Shown: positions 34,718 to 44,028 of the stretch, one piece after another
Position numbering within the stretch: the stretch's first letter is position 1
How the letters are laid out: every line of letters starts with the position of its first letter
Assembly (NCBI RefSeq): GCF_003387075.1
Contig: NZ_QUMQ01000001.1
Location: forward strand, 3,410,001-3,474,000
Direction: 5' to 3'
DNA length: 64,000 bases
DNA from: Asanoa ferruginea
GTDB taxonomy: Bacteria; Actinomycetota; Actinomycetes; Mycobacteriales; Micromonosporaceae
Translations under genes and position numbers: made by a program
The notes under the pieces: generated by a model
What the model was told of the DNA's origin: nothing
Seen by the model: only the letters and a program-made list of their open reading frames with translations
The model's database searches: none

Positions 34718-36094
34718 TCACAGAACCCCCAGCGCGTCGACCGTCTTGCGGGCCGCGATCAACACGGGATCCCAGACGGGGGCGTACGGCGGTGCGTACC
34801 CCAGGTCGAGCCCGACCATCTCCTCGACGGTCATGTTGTTCCACAGTGCGACCGCGAGCGGGTCGATCCGCTTCGCCGCCTCGGACCGACCGACGATCTG
34901 GGCGCCGAGCAGTCGCCCGGTGCCCCGCTCGGCGAGCAGCTTGATGGTCATCGGGTCGGCGCCGGGGAAGTAACCGGCCCGGTTGGTCGACTCGACGGTG
35001 GCGGTGACGAACGAGTAGCCGGCCGCGTCGGCCTCGCGGGAGAGCAGCCCGGTGCGCGCCACCTCGAGGCCGCAGACCCGGGTCACCGCGGTGCCGATCA
35101 CGCCGGGGAAGGTTGCGTAGCCGCCGCCGATGTTGATCCCGGCGACCCGGCCCTGCTTGTTGGCGTGGGTGCCGAGCGGGATGTGCACCGGCTGGCCGGT
35201 GACCCGGTGCACCGACTCGACGCAGTCGCCGACCGCCCAGACACCCTCCTTGCCGATCACCCGCATCCGCAGGTCGACCCGGACGCCGCCGGTCGGGCCG
35301 AGCGGCAGCCCGGCCGTGCTGGCCAGCGCGGTGTTGGGCCGGATGCCTAGACCCAGCACGACCACGTCGGCGGGGATCGAACCCTGGTCGGTGTGCACCG
35401 CGGACACCACGTCGTCGCGGTGGTCGAGGCCGGTGACCGCCAGGCCGCTGCGTACGTCGACGCCGAGCGTGCGCATCGTGTCGGCGACCAGCTTGCCCAT
35501 GTCGGGGTCCACCGTCGACATCGGCTGCGCGCCGCGCTCGATGAGCGTCACCGAGAGCCCGCGGTTGATCATCGCCTCGGCCATCTCCACGCCGATGTAG
35601 CCGCCGCCGACCACCACCGCGTGCTTGGGCTTCGGGTCGCGGTGCAGCCAGGCGTGCAGGGCGTCGCCGTCGTCGAGGGTCTGCACGCCGAAGACGCCGC
35701 GGACACCCTCCACGGCCCAGGGCGGATGGATCGGCAGCGCGCCGGTGGCGTACACCAGTTGGTCGAAAGGTTCGCGCACTTCCCGCCGGCCCTCGTCGAG
35801 CGCGACGGCGACCACCTCGCGGCGGTCGAGGTCGATGTCGACCACCTCGTGTCGCGTGCGCACGTCGATGTCGAAGTCGTCGCGGAACACCTCGGGCTTG
35901 CGGGCGATCAACTCGCTGCTGTCGTCGACCAGGCCGCCGACCCAGTAGGGGATGCCGCACGCCGAGTAGGACGTGTAGCGGCCCTTCTCGAAGGCGACGA
36001 CGGACAGGTCGCCAACGGGCCGGCGCTTGCGGGCCTGGGACGCCGCGGACATGCCGGCCGCGTCGCCGCCGATGACGACGAGGCGCTCAGCCAC
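34718..36094 (-). CDS. Pyridine nucleotide-disulfide oxidoreductase, CoA-disulfide-reductase-like
   Basis: 458-aa flavoprotein. FAD motif VVIGGDAAGMSAASQARK at the N-terminus, a single redox cysteine at 46 in SYSACGIPYWVGG (the CoADR/NADH oxidase type rather than the paired cysteines of glutathione reductase), NAD(P) motif VVVGGGYIGVEMAEAM, and GVWAVGDCVES. Start GTG 36092-36094 overlaps the YbdK stop by eight nt, so it is co-translated. Probably reduces CoA disulfide or a per/polysulfide, or O2; exact substrate not readable. Confidence 0.88.
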   Translation of the reverse strand: MAERLVVIGGDAAGMSAASQARKRRPVGDLSVVAFEKGRYTSYSACGIPYWVGGLVDDSSELIARKPEVFRDDFDIDVRTRHEVVDIDLDRREVVAVALDEGRREVREPFDQLVYATGALPIHPPWAVEGVRGVFGVQTLDDGDALHAWLHRDPKPKHAVVVGGGYIGVEMAEAMINRGLSVTLIERGAQPMSTVDPDMGKLVADTMRTLGVDVRSGLAVTGLDHRDDVVSAVHTDQGSIPADVVVLGLGIRPNTALASTAGLPLGPTGGVRVDLRMRVIGKEGVWAVGDCVESVHRVTGQPVHIPLGTHANKQGRVAGINIGGGYATFPGVIGTAVTRVCGLEVARTGLLSREADAAGYSFVTATVESTNRAGYFPGADPMTIKLLAERGTGRLLGAQIVGRSEAAKRIDPLAVALWNNMTVEEMVGLDLGYAPPYAPVWDPVLIAARKTVDALGVL

Positions 36095-37229
36095 GGGTCT
36101 GCGTCGCGAGGTAGTCGATCACCTGACTCATCTCTCCGGTGCGGGTGAAGACCGAGCGCTGGCGGGCGGCGCCGGTGCCGTGGGTGTGCAACCGCCCCAG
36201 AAGATACGTCACCGTTTCGAGGTCGCCGTGCCGTTCGAGGTGCGGACCGACCCGCTCGAACAGCCGGCGCATCAGTTGCCAGGCGGGGTGGGTGCCGCCC
36301 TCGAACAGGTCGCAGGCGATGCCTTCCAGCCCGTCGTGCGAGGCGCGCCAGTGCGCGGCGACCAGCAGGTGGTGCTCGATCGGCAGCGCCGGGCGGCCGG
36401 CCTCGATGTCTTCGAGCGCGGCCGAGACCAGACCCCGGATCAGGGCCGCGACCAGGATCGTGTCGTCGATGCTGAGGCAGACGTCGCCGATCCGGATCTC
36501 CACGGTCGGCAGGTGCGACGAGAGCCGGGCATACCAGTAGAGCATTCCCTCGTCGAGCAGCATGCCGGAGTCGATGAGCTGCTCGACCAGGGTGAGGTAG
36601 TGGGTGTGCGACTCGAGCCACGGCGTCGGGCCGACCGGGGGCCAGCGGTTCCAGAGCACCGAGCGCCAGCTTCCGTAGCCGGTGTCGCGTCCGTTGTAGA
36701 ACGGCGAGTTGACCGTGGCCGCGTGCAGCACCGGCAGCCAGGGGCGCAGGTGGTTGAGCACCTCGATGCCGATCTCCGGGCCGGGGATGCCGACGTGCAC
36801 GTGCATGCCGTTGTAGCCCGGGCCGGGGGAGACCATGCCGTAGCGCTCGATCATCCGGTGGAACCGCGGGTCGTCGAAGATCGCCGGGCTGTTGTCGTCG
36901 GGCGGGCCGGCCGGGCCGGTGCCGACGGCGAGCATCTGGAAGCCGGCGCGCTCGGCGGCTTCCGACAGGCCGGAGCGCAGCATGCCCAGCGAGTGGGAGA
37001 GCGCGTCCAGCTGGAGGCCAGGTGGGCTGCCGATCTCGATCTGGCTGGTCAGGAACTCGTGCTGCACCTGCCCGCGCAGGTCGGGCGGGACCTCGGCGAG
37101 GACGGCTTCGGCCGCCTCGGCGGCCGCACCGGTCGCCGGGTCGACCAGGAGGAACTCCTCCTCGACGCCGACGGTCAGCAACGCGCGGTCAGCATCCCGC
37201 TCGGCGGCCTCTTGCACCAGTTCTGACAT
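36087..37229 (-). CDS. Carboxylate-amine ligase, YbdK/GCS2 family
   Basis: 380 aa, full length for the family that makes gamma-glutamylcysteine-like bonds from glutamate and an amine. Motifs include VGVEEEFLLVDPATG, QHEFLTSQIEIGSPP, YNGMHVHVGIPG and LPTVEIRIGDVC. YbdK proteins have weak glutamate-cysteine ligase activity; actinobacteria rely on mycothiol, so its physiological product is unclear. Overlaps the CoADR-like gene, suggesting a shared low-molecular-weight-thiol function. Confidence 0.93.
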   Translation of the reverse strand: MSELVQEAAERDADRALLTVGVEEEFLLVDPATGAAAEAAEAVLAEVPPDLRGQVQHEFLTSQIEIGSPPGLQLDALSHSLGMLRSGLSEAAERAGFQMLAVGTGPAGPPDDNSPAIFDDPRFHRMIERYGMVSPGPGYNGMHVHVGIPGPEIGIEVLNHLRPWLPVLHAATVNSPFYNGRDTGYGSWRSVLWNRWPPVGPTPWLESHTHYLTLVEQLIDSGMLLDEGMLYWYARLSSHLPTVEIRIGDVCLSIDDTILVAALIRGLVSAALEDIEAGRPALPIEHHLLVAAHWRASHDGLEGIACDLFEGGTHPAWQLMRRLFERVGPHLERHGDLETVTYLLGRLHTHGTGAARQRSVFTRTGEMSQVIDYLATQTRG

Positions 37230-37272
37230 GAAACCATCGTTACCCAGCCTTCCGGCTCACGAAGCGTAAGCG

Positions 37273-38052
37273 TCATCCCTCGGAAGAGGGCAGATCCGGC
37301 CGTCCGGCGATCATGTTCTGCACCCAGTCCTTGCCGGCGATTATCGGCGTGCGGATCCGCCGTTCCCGGGTTATCGCCCGGGCCATCTTGCGTTTCGCCC
37401 GCGGCGTGTCGCGCTGGTAGCGCCAGCGGGCCCAGGGCGAGTGCGGCCGGGCCAGCCGGATCGCACCGACCAGGATCAGGATCGGGATGAACAGCCCGAT
37501 CAGGCCGGTCCAGATCTTGCCCTTGAACAGCGTGACGCCGGCGAGCAGGAAATTGGCCACCAGCACGGCCGATCCGACGAGCCACGTGCTGACCGTGGCC
37601 CCGCTGGTGGTCATGAAGTTGTCGACGCCGATCGGTCGCACCCCGACGAGCAGCAGGCCGGTGAACGCGACCGCGATGAAGACCGCGTCGACCGAGGTGC
37701 GCCCCTTCTCCGACCAGTAGACGTCGTCGAGGTGCAGGATCAGCGAGAACTCGTCGAGTACGAGCGCCGCGCCGAGGCCGAAGATGCCGGCGAACACCGC
37801 GTTGGCCGCGCCGTTGTCGGTGTTCAGGGCGAAGCCGGTGACCCCGGCGATGAGCATGAAGATCACCCCGAACACCACGTGGTGGATGTGTGTCCCGCCG
37901 GGGCTGACGTTGCCGGGCCACCATTTGACGTTCGCGCGGATCATCCGGACGGAGAACCGGATGAAGGCGAACGTGACGATGAACCCCGCGAAGAAGCAGA
38001 ACAGCGGCAGTCGCCCCGTATCGACGATCGTGCGGGTAAACCAACCACCCAT
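37273..38052 (-). CDS. Integral membrane protein, unknown function
   Basis: 259 aa with about six TM helices (near 15-40, 58-78, 85-105, 125-145, 155-175, 182-205) and a basic C-terminal tail (RWRYQRDTPRAKRKMARAI). A GGTHIHHVVFGVIF segment in TM2 has paired histidines, and LDEFSLILHLDDVYW follows. I do not recognise a characterised homologue. ATG 38050-38052 has AGGAGGTGG eight nt upstream; a GTG at 38064 lies inside that site. Divergent from lysX with a 106-bp shared promoter region. Confidence 0.75.
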   Translation of the reverse strand: MGGWFTRTIVDTGRLPLFCFFAGFIVTFAFIRFSVRMIRANVKWWPGNVSPGGTHIHHVVFGVIFMLIAGVTGFALNTDNGAANAVFAGIFGLGAALVLDEFSLILHLDDVYWSEKGRTSVDAVFIAVAFTGLLLVGVRPIGVDNFMTTSGATVSTWLVGSAVLVANFLLAGVTLFKGKIWTGLIGLFIPILILVGAIRLARPHSPWARWRYQRDTPRAKRKMARAITRERRIRTPIIAGKDWVQNMIAGRPDLPSSEG

Positions 38053-38093
38053 CGGCGTACCCACCTCCTGACGCCTTTTAAGTCCGTTTTATG

Positions 38094-38117
38094 AGAATCA
38101 TTCTAGGTAGCTGCCTA
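38094..38117. promoter_or_regulatory. Two palindromes in the lysX divergent promoter region
   Basis: A perfect 11-bp palindrome AGAATCATTCT (38094-38104) in a Fur/Zur-box-like context (TGAGAATCATTCTAG), joined to a second palindrome TAGGTAGCTGCCTA (38104-38117, one mismatched pair). They sit between the membrane protein start (38052) and the lysX start (38159). Confidence 0.45.
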
Positions 38118-38158
38118 TCGTCTGAGTTGGGTTCTGCCGACACCGGGAGGTCGCCGCC

Positions 38159-41100
38159 GTGACCATGACAGTTGAGGAGGCCGCCGAGACCAGCGGCGCG
38201 CTGCCGATAGCTCGCCCGCGCGGCCTGGCCTGGGGTCGTTACGTCCCGCGCATCTTCGGCATGATCATGTGGATCGTCGCGATCATCTCCGGCATCGCGG
38301 CCTTCGGCCACATCTTCCGCACCGGCGTGCAACCCATCCGGGAGACCATCGACGCGCTGATCATCCCGGCACCGGCCAACATCGCGTACGCCGTGTTCCT
38401 GGCCGCGCTCGCCACCGCGACCCTGCGCCGCAAGCGGGTCGCCTGGTGGCTGCTGACCATCTACTTCGGCCTGAGCGTGCTGATCACCACGATCATCGGC
38501 CTGATCGTCACGATCGTGCCGGACGGGGAGCTGATCGACGACGCCGGCAACCGGCTCTTCGACACCACCGGCGAACTCGTGCTGCTCTGGTGCGGGCTCG
38601 GCGTCTCGGTGATCGCGCTGACCGCCCTGATCCTGTTCCGCGGCGAGTTCTACGCGCACGTGGCGAAGGGCAGCGTACGCCGGGCGCTGGTGGTCTTCTT
38701 CGGGCTTCTGCTCGTCGGCATCGGACTCGGCCTCAGCCTGGTCACCGCGTTCCCCGGGAGCCTGACCGGGACCGGCAACCAGCTCGCCTACGCGACGGAA
38801 CGCGTGCTCGGAGGCGGCTTCAGCTTCGACATCACCCGGGTCGGTGAGGCGCCCGGCTGGGTCAGCTTCGTGCTCGGCCTATTCGGCGCGATCGCGGTGT
38901 TCGCGGCGCTGGCCACCCTGCTGCGCTCGCAGCGCCGCAACGCCGAGTTGCACGCCGGCGACGAGTCGCGGATCCGCATGCTGCTGGCCAAATATGGCGA
39001 CCGGGACTCGCTCGGCTACTTCGCAACCCGGCGGGACAAGTCGGCGATCTTCTCGTCGACCGGCAAGTCGGCGATCACCTACCGGGTGGTCAACGGCGTG
39101 AGCCTGGCCAGTGGGGACCCGGTCGGCGACCCGGAGGCGTGGGGACCGGCGATCGACGCCTGGCTCGCGCAGTCCCGCTACTACGCGTGGACACCAGCGG
39201 TCATGGGCGCGAGCGAGGAAGGCGCCATCGCGTACGCCCGGACCGGTTTGAAGGTCATCCATCTCGGCGACGAGGCGATCCTGCTCACCCGGGACTTCAA
39301 GCTCGACGGCCGGGAGATGCGCCCGGTGCGGCAAGCGGTCAACCGGGTCGAGCGGGCCGGCTACACCGCCGCCGTGCGCCGGCACTCCGACGTCCCCGAG
39401 GCGGAGATGAAGGAGCTGTCGGCGCTGGCGACGAGCTGGCGCGACACGGAGAGCGAGCGTGGCTTCTCGATGGCGCTGGGCCGGCTCGGCGACCCGGCTG
39501 ACGGTCGTTGCGTGCTGGTCGAGGCGATCGACAAGAACAACCAGGTCAAGGCGATCATCTCGCTGAGCCCATGGGGCAGCCGGGGCCTGTCGCTCGACCT
39601 GATGCGCCGCGCGCACGACGCCGAGAACGGCGCGATGGAGTTCATGGTCGCCGAGCTGATGGAGGCGGCGCCGCGGCTCGGCGTCGAGAAGGTCTCGCTG
39701 AACTTCGCCGTCTTCCGTGCGGTCTTCGAGGAGGGCGCCCGGATCGGCGCGGGCCCGATCCTGCGGTTGTGGCGCAAGCTGCTGCTGTTCTTCTCCCGCT
39801 GGTGGCAGCTCGAGTCGCTCTACCGGTCCAACGCGAAATACCACCCGACCTGGCAGCCGCGTTACCTGTGCTTCGGCGAGCGCCGCGAGCTGGCCCGGGT
39901 CGGCATCGCGTCGGCGATCGCCGAGGGCTTCATCGCGCTGCCCGGCAGTCCGGGTTCGCAGCTCGACGTGCTCCCGCCGGACTACGAGGAGCGGGCGGCG
40001 TCAGCGGAGGAGATCGACGCCGCGGCCGCACCGGCGGCGCCGGGTGCGATCGACCACAAGGCACCGGAGCAGATGCGGGTACGCCTCGCCAAGCGCCAAC
40101 AGTTGATCGACGCGGGCATCGACCCGTACCCGGTCAACTATCCGCGGACCGACACCTGCGCCGAGGTGGCCGCCGCACACCGTGACCTGCCGCCGGACCG
40201 GCGCAGCGGCGACAAGGTGGGCGTGGCCGGCCGGGTGATGCTGATGCGCGACCACGGCGGCATCCTGTTCGCGACGATCCGCGACTGGAGCGGCGACCTG
40301 CAAGTGATGCTCTTCGGCAACGCCGCGGTCGACAAGTGGGACCACACGATCGACATCGGCGACCACGTCGGCGTCTCCGGCGAGGTGATCACCACCCGCA
40401 CCGGCGAGCTGACCGTCGAGGCGACCTCGTGGCAACTCAACGCCAAGTGCCTGCGCCCGCTGCCCGACAAGCACCGCGGCCTGGCCGACCCGGAGGCCCG
40501 GGTCCGGCAGCGCTATCTCGACCTGGTGACCAACAAGCGGTCGCGGGACATCCTGCGGGCCCGCAGCAACGCCATCTTCGCGTTGCGCGAGTCGCTGGTC
40601 GGCCGCCGCTACCTGGAGGTCGAGACGCCGATCCTGCAACGGATCCACGGCGGTGCCAACGCCAAACCCTTCACCACCCACATCAACGCGTACGACCTGA
40701 AGCTTTATCTGCGCATCGCCCCTGAGCTGTATCTCAAGCGCCTCGCGGTCGGCGGCGTCGAGCGGGTCTTCGAGCTGGGCCGGACGTTCCGCAACGAGGG
40801 CGCCGACTACAGCCACAACCCGGAGTTCACGGTGCTGGAGGCCTATCAGGCCTACGCCGACTACGACACGATGCTGCGGCTGACCCGGGAGCTGATCCAG
40901 GACGCGGCCATCGCCGCACATGGGCGGGCGGTGGCCCGGCGGCCGGGCACCGACGAGGAGGTCGACATCTCCGGCGACTGGCCGGTGCGCACCGTCAACG
41001 AGGCGGTGTCGACGGCGCTCGGCGAGGTGGTCGACGCCGACACGGATGTGGCCACGCTGCGCCGGTTCTGCGACAAGGCCGAGATCGCCTATGACCCGAA

Positions 41101-41521
41101 GTGGGGCCGCGGCGCGGTGTTGCTGGAGCTCTACGAGCACCTGGTCGAGTCGAAGACGGACCTGCCGACGTTCTACAAGGACTTCCCGACCGAGGTGTCG
41201 CCGCTGACCCGCCAGCACCGGCACGACCCGCGGCTGGCCGAGCGCTGGGACCTGGTCGGCTTCGGCTTCGAGCTGGGCACGGCGTACTCGGAGCTGATCG
41301 ACCCGGTCGAGCAACGTCGCCGGCTGACGGAGCAGTCGTTGCTGGCGGCCGGGGGCGACCCGGAGGCGATGGAGCTGGACGAGGATTTCCTACAGGCACT
41401 GGAGTACGCGATGCCGCCGACCGGTGGCCTCGGCATCGGGGTTGACCGCGTGGTCATGTTGTTGACCGGCCGGTCAATCCGCGAGACGCTGCCGTTCCCC
41501 CTCGTCCGCGCGGCGTCGTGA
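38159..41521 (+). CDS. lysX: LysX: bifunctional lysyl-phosphatidylglycerol synthase / lysyl-tRNA synthetase
   Basis: 1120 aa. N-terminal MprF-like TM region (about 25-250), a cytoplasmic phosphatidylglycerol lysyltransferase domain of DUF2156 type (about 255-610, [26 protein letters not shown]-independent; [19 protein letters not shown]), and a full class II LysRS from about 638 ([20 protein letters not shown]; motif 2 [11 protein letters not shown]; motif 3 [13 protein letters not shown]). It charges tRNA-Lys and transfers lysine to phosphatidylglycerol, lowering surface charge and raising resistance to cationic peptides. GTG 38159 has GGGAGG eight nt upstream. A DUF998 gene follows, as in other actinobacteria. 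Confidence 0.95.
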   Translation: MTMTVEEAAETSGALPIARPRGLAWGRYVPRIFGMIMWIVAIISGIAAFGHIFRTGVQPIRETIDALIIPAPANIAYAVFLAALATATLRRKRVAWWLLTIYFGLSVLITTIIGLIVTIVPDGELIDDAGNRLFDTTGELVLLWCGLGVSVIALTALILFRGEFYAHVAKGSVRRALVVFFGLLLVGIGLGLSLVTAFPGSLTGTGNQLAYATERVLGGGFSFDITRVGEAPGWVSFVLGLFGAIAVFAALATLLRSQRRNAELHAGDESRIRMLLAKYGDRDSLGYFATRRDKSAIFSSTGKSAITYRVVNGVSLASGDPVGDPEAWGPAIDAWLAQSRYYAWTPAVMGASEEGAIAYARTGLKVIHLGDEAILLTRDFKLDGREMRPVRQAVNRVERAGYTAAVRRHSDVPEAEMKELSALATSWRDTESERGFSMALGRLGDPADGRCVLVEAIDKNNQVKAIISLSPWGSRGLSLDLMRRAHDAENGAMEFMVAELMEAAPRLGVEKVSLNFAVFRAVFEEGARIGAGPILRLWRKLLLFFSRWWQLESLYRSNAKYHPTWQPRYLCFGERRELARVGIASAIAEGFIALPGSPGSQLDVLPPDYEERAASAEEIDAAAAPAAPGAIDHKAPEQMRVRLAKRQQLIDAGIDPYPVNYPRTDTCAEVAAAHRDLPPDRRSGDKVGVAGRVMLMRDHGGILFATIRDWSGDLQVMLFGNAAVDKWDHTIDIGDHVGVSGEVITTRTGELTVEATSWQLNAKCLRPLPDKHRGLADPEARVRQRYLDLVTNKRSRDILRARSNAIFALRESLVGRRYLEVETPILQRIHGGANAKPFTTHINAYDLKLYLRIAPELYLKRLAVGGVERVFELGRTFRNEGADYSHNPEFTVLEAYQAYADYDTMLRLTRELIQDAAIAAHGRAVARRPGTDEEVDISGDWPVRTVNEAVSTALGEVVDADTDVATLRRFCDKAEIAYDPKWGRGAVLLELYEHLVESKTDLPTFYKDFPTEVSPLTRQHRHDPRLAERWDLVGFGFELGTAYSELIDPVEQRRRLTEQSLLAAGGDPEAMELDEDFLQALEYAMPPTGGLGIGVDRVVMLLTGRSIRETLPFPLVRAAS

Positions 41522-41531
41522 GGCTGGCGTC

Positions 41532-42209
41532 GTGAGGCCGGCGCGCTGGCCGGCGGCGGCGCTCGGGGCGTCGTCGGTGCTTTACAGCTCGTGGCTGCTC
41601 GGCCCGTGGCTCAACCCGCGGCTGGGCTTGACCACCGGGCTGGCGAGCGATCTGGCCGCGGCCGACCAGCCCTGGCACGAGGTCTTCCGCTACTGCGACG
41701 TGGCGGCGGGCTCGCTGGCCCTGCTCGGCTCGGCCCGCATGCTGGTCGGCGGGCGCGGTGACCGACGGCTGCGCTGGCACCGGCTTCGCGCGGCCGAGCG
41801 CACGGCCTGGGTCTTCGTCGCGGTGTTCGCGCTCGCGACCATCTTCGACGGCGGCCTGACCGCGCTGCCATGTGCGCCGTCGATCGACCCGGGCTGCCCG
41901 GGCAACCTGTCCGGCGGGCTGCTCGAAACCCTGCGCGACCCGCACACCCTGACGTCGGCGTTCGCGGTCATCGGCGGGGTCGGCTCGATCCTGGCGTTCT
42001 GGCGGTCGTCCCGCGCGGGCAGCACGGACCGGACGTGGGCGGCCGGGCTCAGCGTCGGCAGCCTGGCGGTCAACGTGGGTCTCCTGGTCGAGCTGGCCCG
42101 CAACGGTGATCACGAAGGCATCTGGCAGCGGGTGGAGCTGGCCAACCTGGCCGCGTGGCTGGTCTATGCCGCCGTGCGCAGTCAGCAACCGCCTCGCCGG
42201 CCGGCATGA
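41532..42209 (+). CDS. DUF998 family membrane protein
   Basis: 225 aa with about six TM helices, a conserved loop with cysteines (LPCAPSIDPGCPGNLS, about 118-132), and the DUF998 arrangement. GTG 41532 is ten nt after the lysX stop, so the genes form an operon; DUF998 proteins often follow LysX and may help move or stabilise the aminoacylated lipid (inference). Confidence 0.83.
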   Translation: MRPARWPAAALGASSVLYSSWLLGPWLNPRLGLTTGLASDLAAADQPWHEVFRYCDVAAGSLALLGSARMLVGGRGDRRLRWHRLRAAERTAWVFVAVFALATIFDGGLTALPCAPSIDPGCPGNLSGGLLETLRDPHTLTSAFAVIGGVGSILAFWRSSRAGSTDRTWAAGLSVGSLAVNVGLLVELARNGDHEGIWQRVELANLAAWLVYAAVRSQQPPRRPA

Positions 42210-42220
42210 GTTCGCAGGCT

Positions 42221-42285
42221 TTGCTCTGCACCCCTGTAGGCAACACCTAACCGTTAGAGGTGCTGCCTACAGGGGTGCAGAGCAA
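42221..42285. repeat. 65-nt palindrome, TTGCTCTGC family, element 2
   Basis: Arms 42221-42248 and 42258-42285 form a 28-bp stem with one mismatch (42243/42263); loop AACCGTTAG inside a CTAACCGTTAG core. The arms match element 1 at most positions (ACCCCTGTAGGCAACACC versus ACCCCTATAGGCACCACC). It starts 12 nt after the stop of the DUF998 gene. Confidence 0.92.
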
Positions 42286-42310
42286 GCGGGGTGATCCCCG
42301 CTTGCTCTGC
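42277..42310. repeat. Alternative palindrome joining elements 2 and 3
   Basis: Perfect 15-bp stem, 42277-42291 with 42296-42310, with loop TGAT. It uses the right end of element 2 and the left end of element 3 as its arms, so in RNA or cruciform DNA it competes with both larger hairpins. Confidence 0.85.
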
Positions 42311-42364
42311 TGCCAGATACGCCCCACTCCGGCGGTCGCCGGGGCGTATCTGGCAGCAGAGCAA
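42302..42364. repeat. 63-nt palindrome, TTGCTCTGC family, element 3
   Basis: Arms 42302-42325 and 42341-42364 form a perfect 24-bp stem; the 15-nt loop 42326-42340 can fold again around GGCGG. It shares the TTGCTCTGC and GCAGAGCAA ends but has different inner arms (TGCCAGATACGCCCC) and lacks the CTAAC core. Confidence 0.9.
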
Positions 42365-42388
42365 AGCCACCGCGGCGGTGATCTCCCC

Positions 42389-42453
42389 TTGCTCTGCTCA
42401 CAAATACGCAACACCGCTAACGGTTAGGTGTTGCGTATTTGTGAGCAGAGCAA
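42389..42453. repeat. 65-nt palindrome, TTGCTCTGC family, element 4
   Basis: Arms 42389-42415 and 42427-42453 form a perfect 27-bp stem; loop region with the CTAACGGTTAG core at 42417-42427. The inner arm TCACAAATACGCAACACC shares its last part with element 2. It ends 70 nt before the FAD oxidase start. Confidence 0.92.
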
Positions 42454-42522
42454 AGCCTCCGGCGTTGGGCCCCGACCAGGCGGTGGATATGCGTAAAATG
42501 TTCAGGTTCGGAGGTGTGCGCG

Positions 42523-43959
42523 ATGACTGTGACCGCGACGACCGTCCAAGGCGGCCTGGCGACCCTGACCGACGAGATCATCAGTGAGTTGCGGGACCGG
42601 GTCGGCTGCCCGGTGCTGGCGCCCGAAGATCCCGGGTTCGATGCGATTCGCGAGGTCTACAACGCGATGCACCCCGGTGAGCCGGCGCTGGTGGTGAGCT
42701 GTTCCGGCACCGCCGACGTGATCGACGCGGTCCGGTTCGCCCGCGACAACGGGCTGGTCGTGTCCGTTCGCGGCGGTGGGCACTCGATCGCCGGACTGTC
42801 CGCATCGGACAATGCACTGCTGATCGACCTCGCCCCGATGCATGCCGTGCAGGTCGATCGCGCGGCCCGGGTCGCCCGCGTGCAGGGCGGTGCCGTCTGG
42901 GGCGACGTTGATCGGGAGACGCAGGCGTTCGGCCTCGCCACCCCCGGCGGGGTGGTCTCCGACACCGGCGTCGCGGGGCTCACTCTCGGCGGCGGCTATG
43001 GCTGGCTGCGCCGGCAGCACGGGCTGGCCTGTGACCACCTGGTGTCGGCCGAGGTGGTCGGCGCCGACGGGCGGGTGCGGACCGCCTCCGAGAACGAGAA
43101 CGCCGACCTGCTGTGGGCCTTGCGCGGTGGCGGTGGCAACTTCGGGGTGGTCACCTGGTTCACGTTCGCGCTCGAGGAGATCGGGCCGACCGTGGCGTTC
43201 GTCGGCACGTTCTACCCGGTCGCGGAGGCGGCGCAGGTGATCCGCGGGTGGCGCGACTATGTGAACGTCGCGCCCAACGAGGTCACCGCCACCTGCCTGA
43301 CCATCACTTTGCCGGCCGACCCGGAGTTGCCCGAGGCCGTGCACGACCAGGCCTGCGTGGTGATCGGCGGTGTCTACGCCGGTGACGCCGAGCGCGGCAT
43401 GGACATCCTCCAGCCGCTGCGCGAACTCGGCACACCGTTGATGGACATGTCGCAGCCGATGCCGTTCACCGCCGTGCAGTCGGGGTTCGACGCCTTCTTC
43501 CCGCGCAACACCATGCAGGCCTACTGGAAGTCGCGCTATCTGTCGGAGTTGAGCGACGCCGCGGTTGACTTCGTCGCCGCCAAGGCGGCCGAGCGGCCCA
43601 GCCCGATGACGCTCGTCAACGTGTTCCACATGGGCGGTGCGATCGCCGACGTGCCCGTTGGCGCGACGGCCTTCGCGCAGCGGTCGTCGCCGTTCCTGCT
43701 CTCGATCGACGGCAACTGGACCGATCCGGCCGACAACGACAGAAATATCGCATGGGTACGCGACACCTTCGCCGAATCAGCCCGGTTCGGCAATGACGGC
43801 GTGTATCTCAACTTCACCGGCAGCGCCGAGGAGCCGGCGGAGAGCGGCGTGGACAGCGCGTTCGGTGCCAACCTGCGGCGGCTCGCCGAGGTCAAGGCCA
43901 AATATGACCCGACCAACGTGTTCCGCGCCAATAACAACATCACGCCCGCGTCCGGCTGA
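42523..43959 (+). CDS. FAD-linked oxidase, berberine-bridge-enzyme-like
   Basis: 478 aa with the PCMH FAD-binding domain (LVVSVRGGGHSIAGLSAS, in which His is the usual covalent FAD link; VQGGAVWGDVDRE; LGGGYGWLRRQHGLACDHL) and the C-terminal BBE segment (YLNFTGSAEEP, KAKYDPTNVFRANNNI). The second covalent cysteine of bicovalent BBEs is not seen at its usual place. Oxidises an alcohol or sugar, or a secondary-metabolite substrate; not determinable. ATG 42523 has GGAGGTG six nt upstream. It has no operon partner; the preceding 313 bp hold the palindromes. Confidence 0.9.
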   Translation: MTVTATTVQGGLATLTDEIISELRDRVGCPVLAPEDPGFDAIREVYNAMHPGEPALVVSCSGTADVIDAVRFARDNGLVVSVRGGGHSIAGLSASDNALLIDLAPMHAVQVDRAARVARVQGGAVWGDVDRETQAFGLATPGGVVSDTGVAGLTLGGGYGWLRRQHGLACDHLVSAEVVGADGRVRTASENENADLLWALRGGGGNFGVVTWFTFALEEIGPTVAFVGTFYPVAEAAQVIRGWRDYVNVAPNEVTATCLTITLPADPELPEAVHDQACVVIGGVYAGDAERGMDILQPLRELGTPLMDMSQPMPFTAVQSGFDAFFPRNTMQAYWKSRYLSELSDAAVDFVAAKAAERPSPMTLVNVFHMGGAIADVPVGATAFAQRSSPFLLSIDGNWTDPADNDRNIAWVRDTFAESARFGNDGVYLNFTGSAEEPAESGVDSAFGANLRRLAEVKAKYDPTNVFRANNNITPASG

Positions 43960-44028
43960 TCATCAGCATGTTTTCAGGTCCCTCGGGTAGGAATCACGGC
44001 TACCGCGAACTACCTGAGGAGATGAGGC

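Noticed and set aside
37285-37300. GCAGATCCGG match to the 18-bp repeat at 30221-30274
   Set aside because: Single short match inside the membrane protein gene; no second copy or extended similarity.
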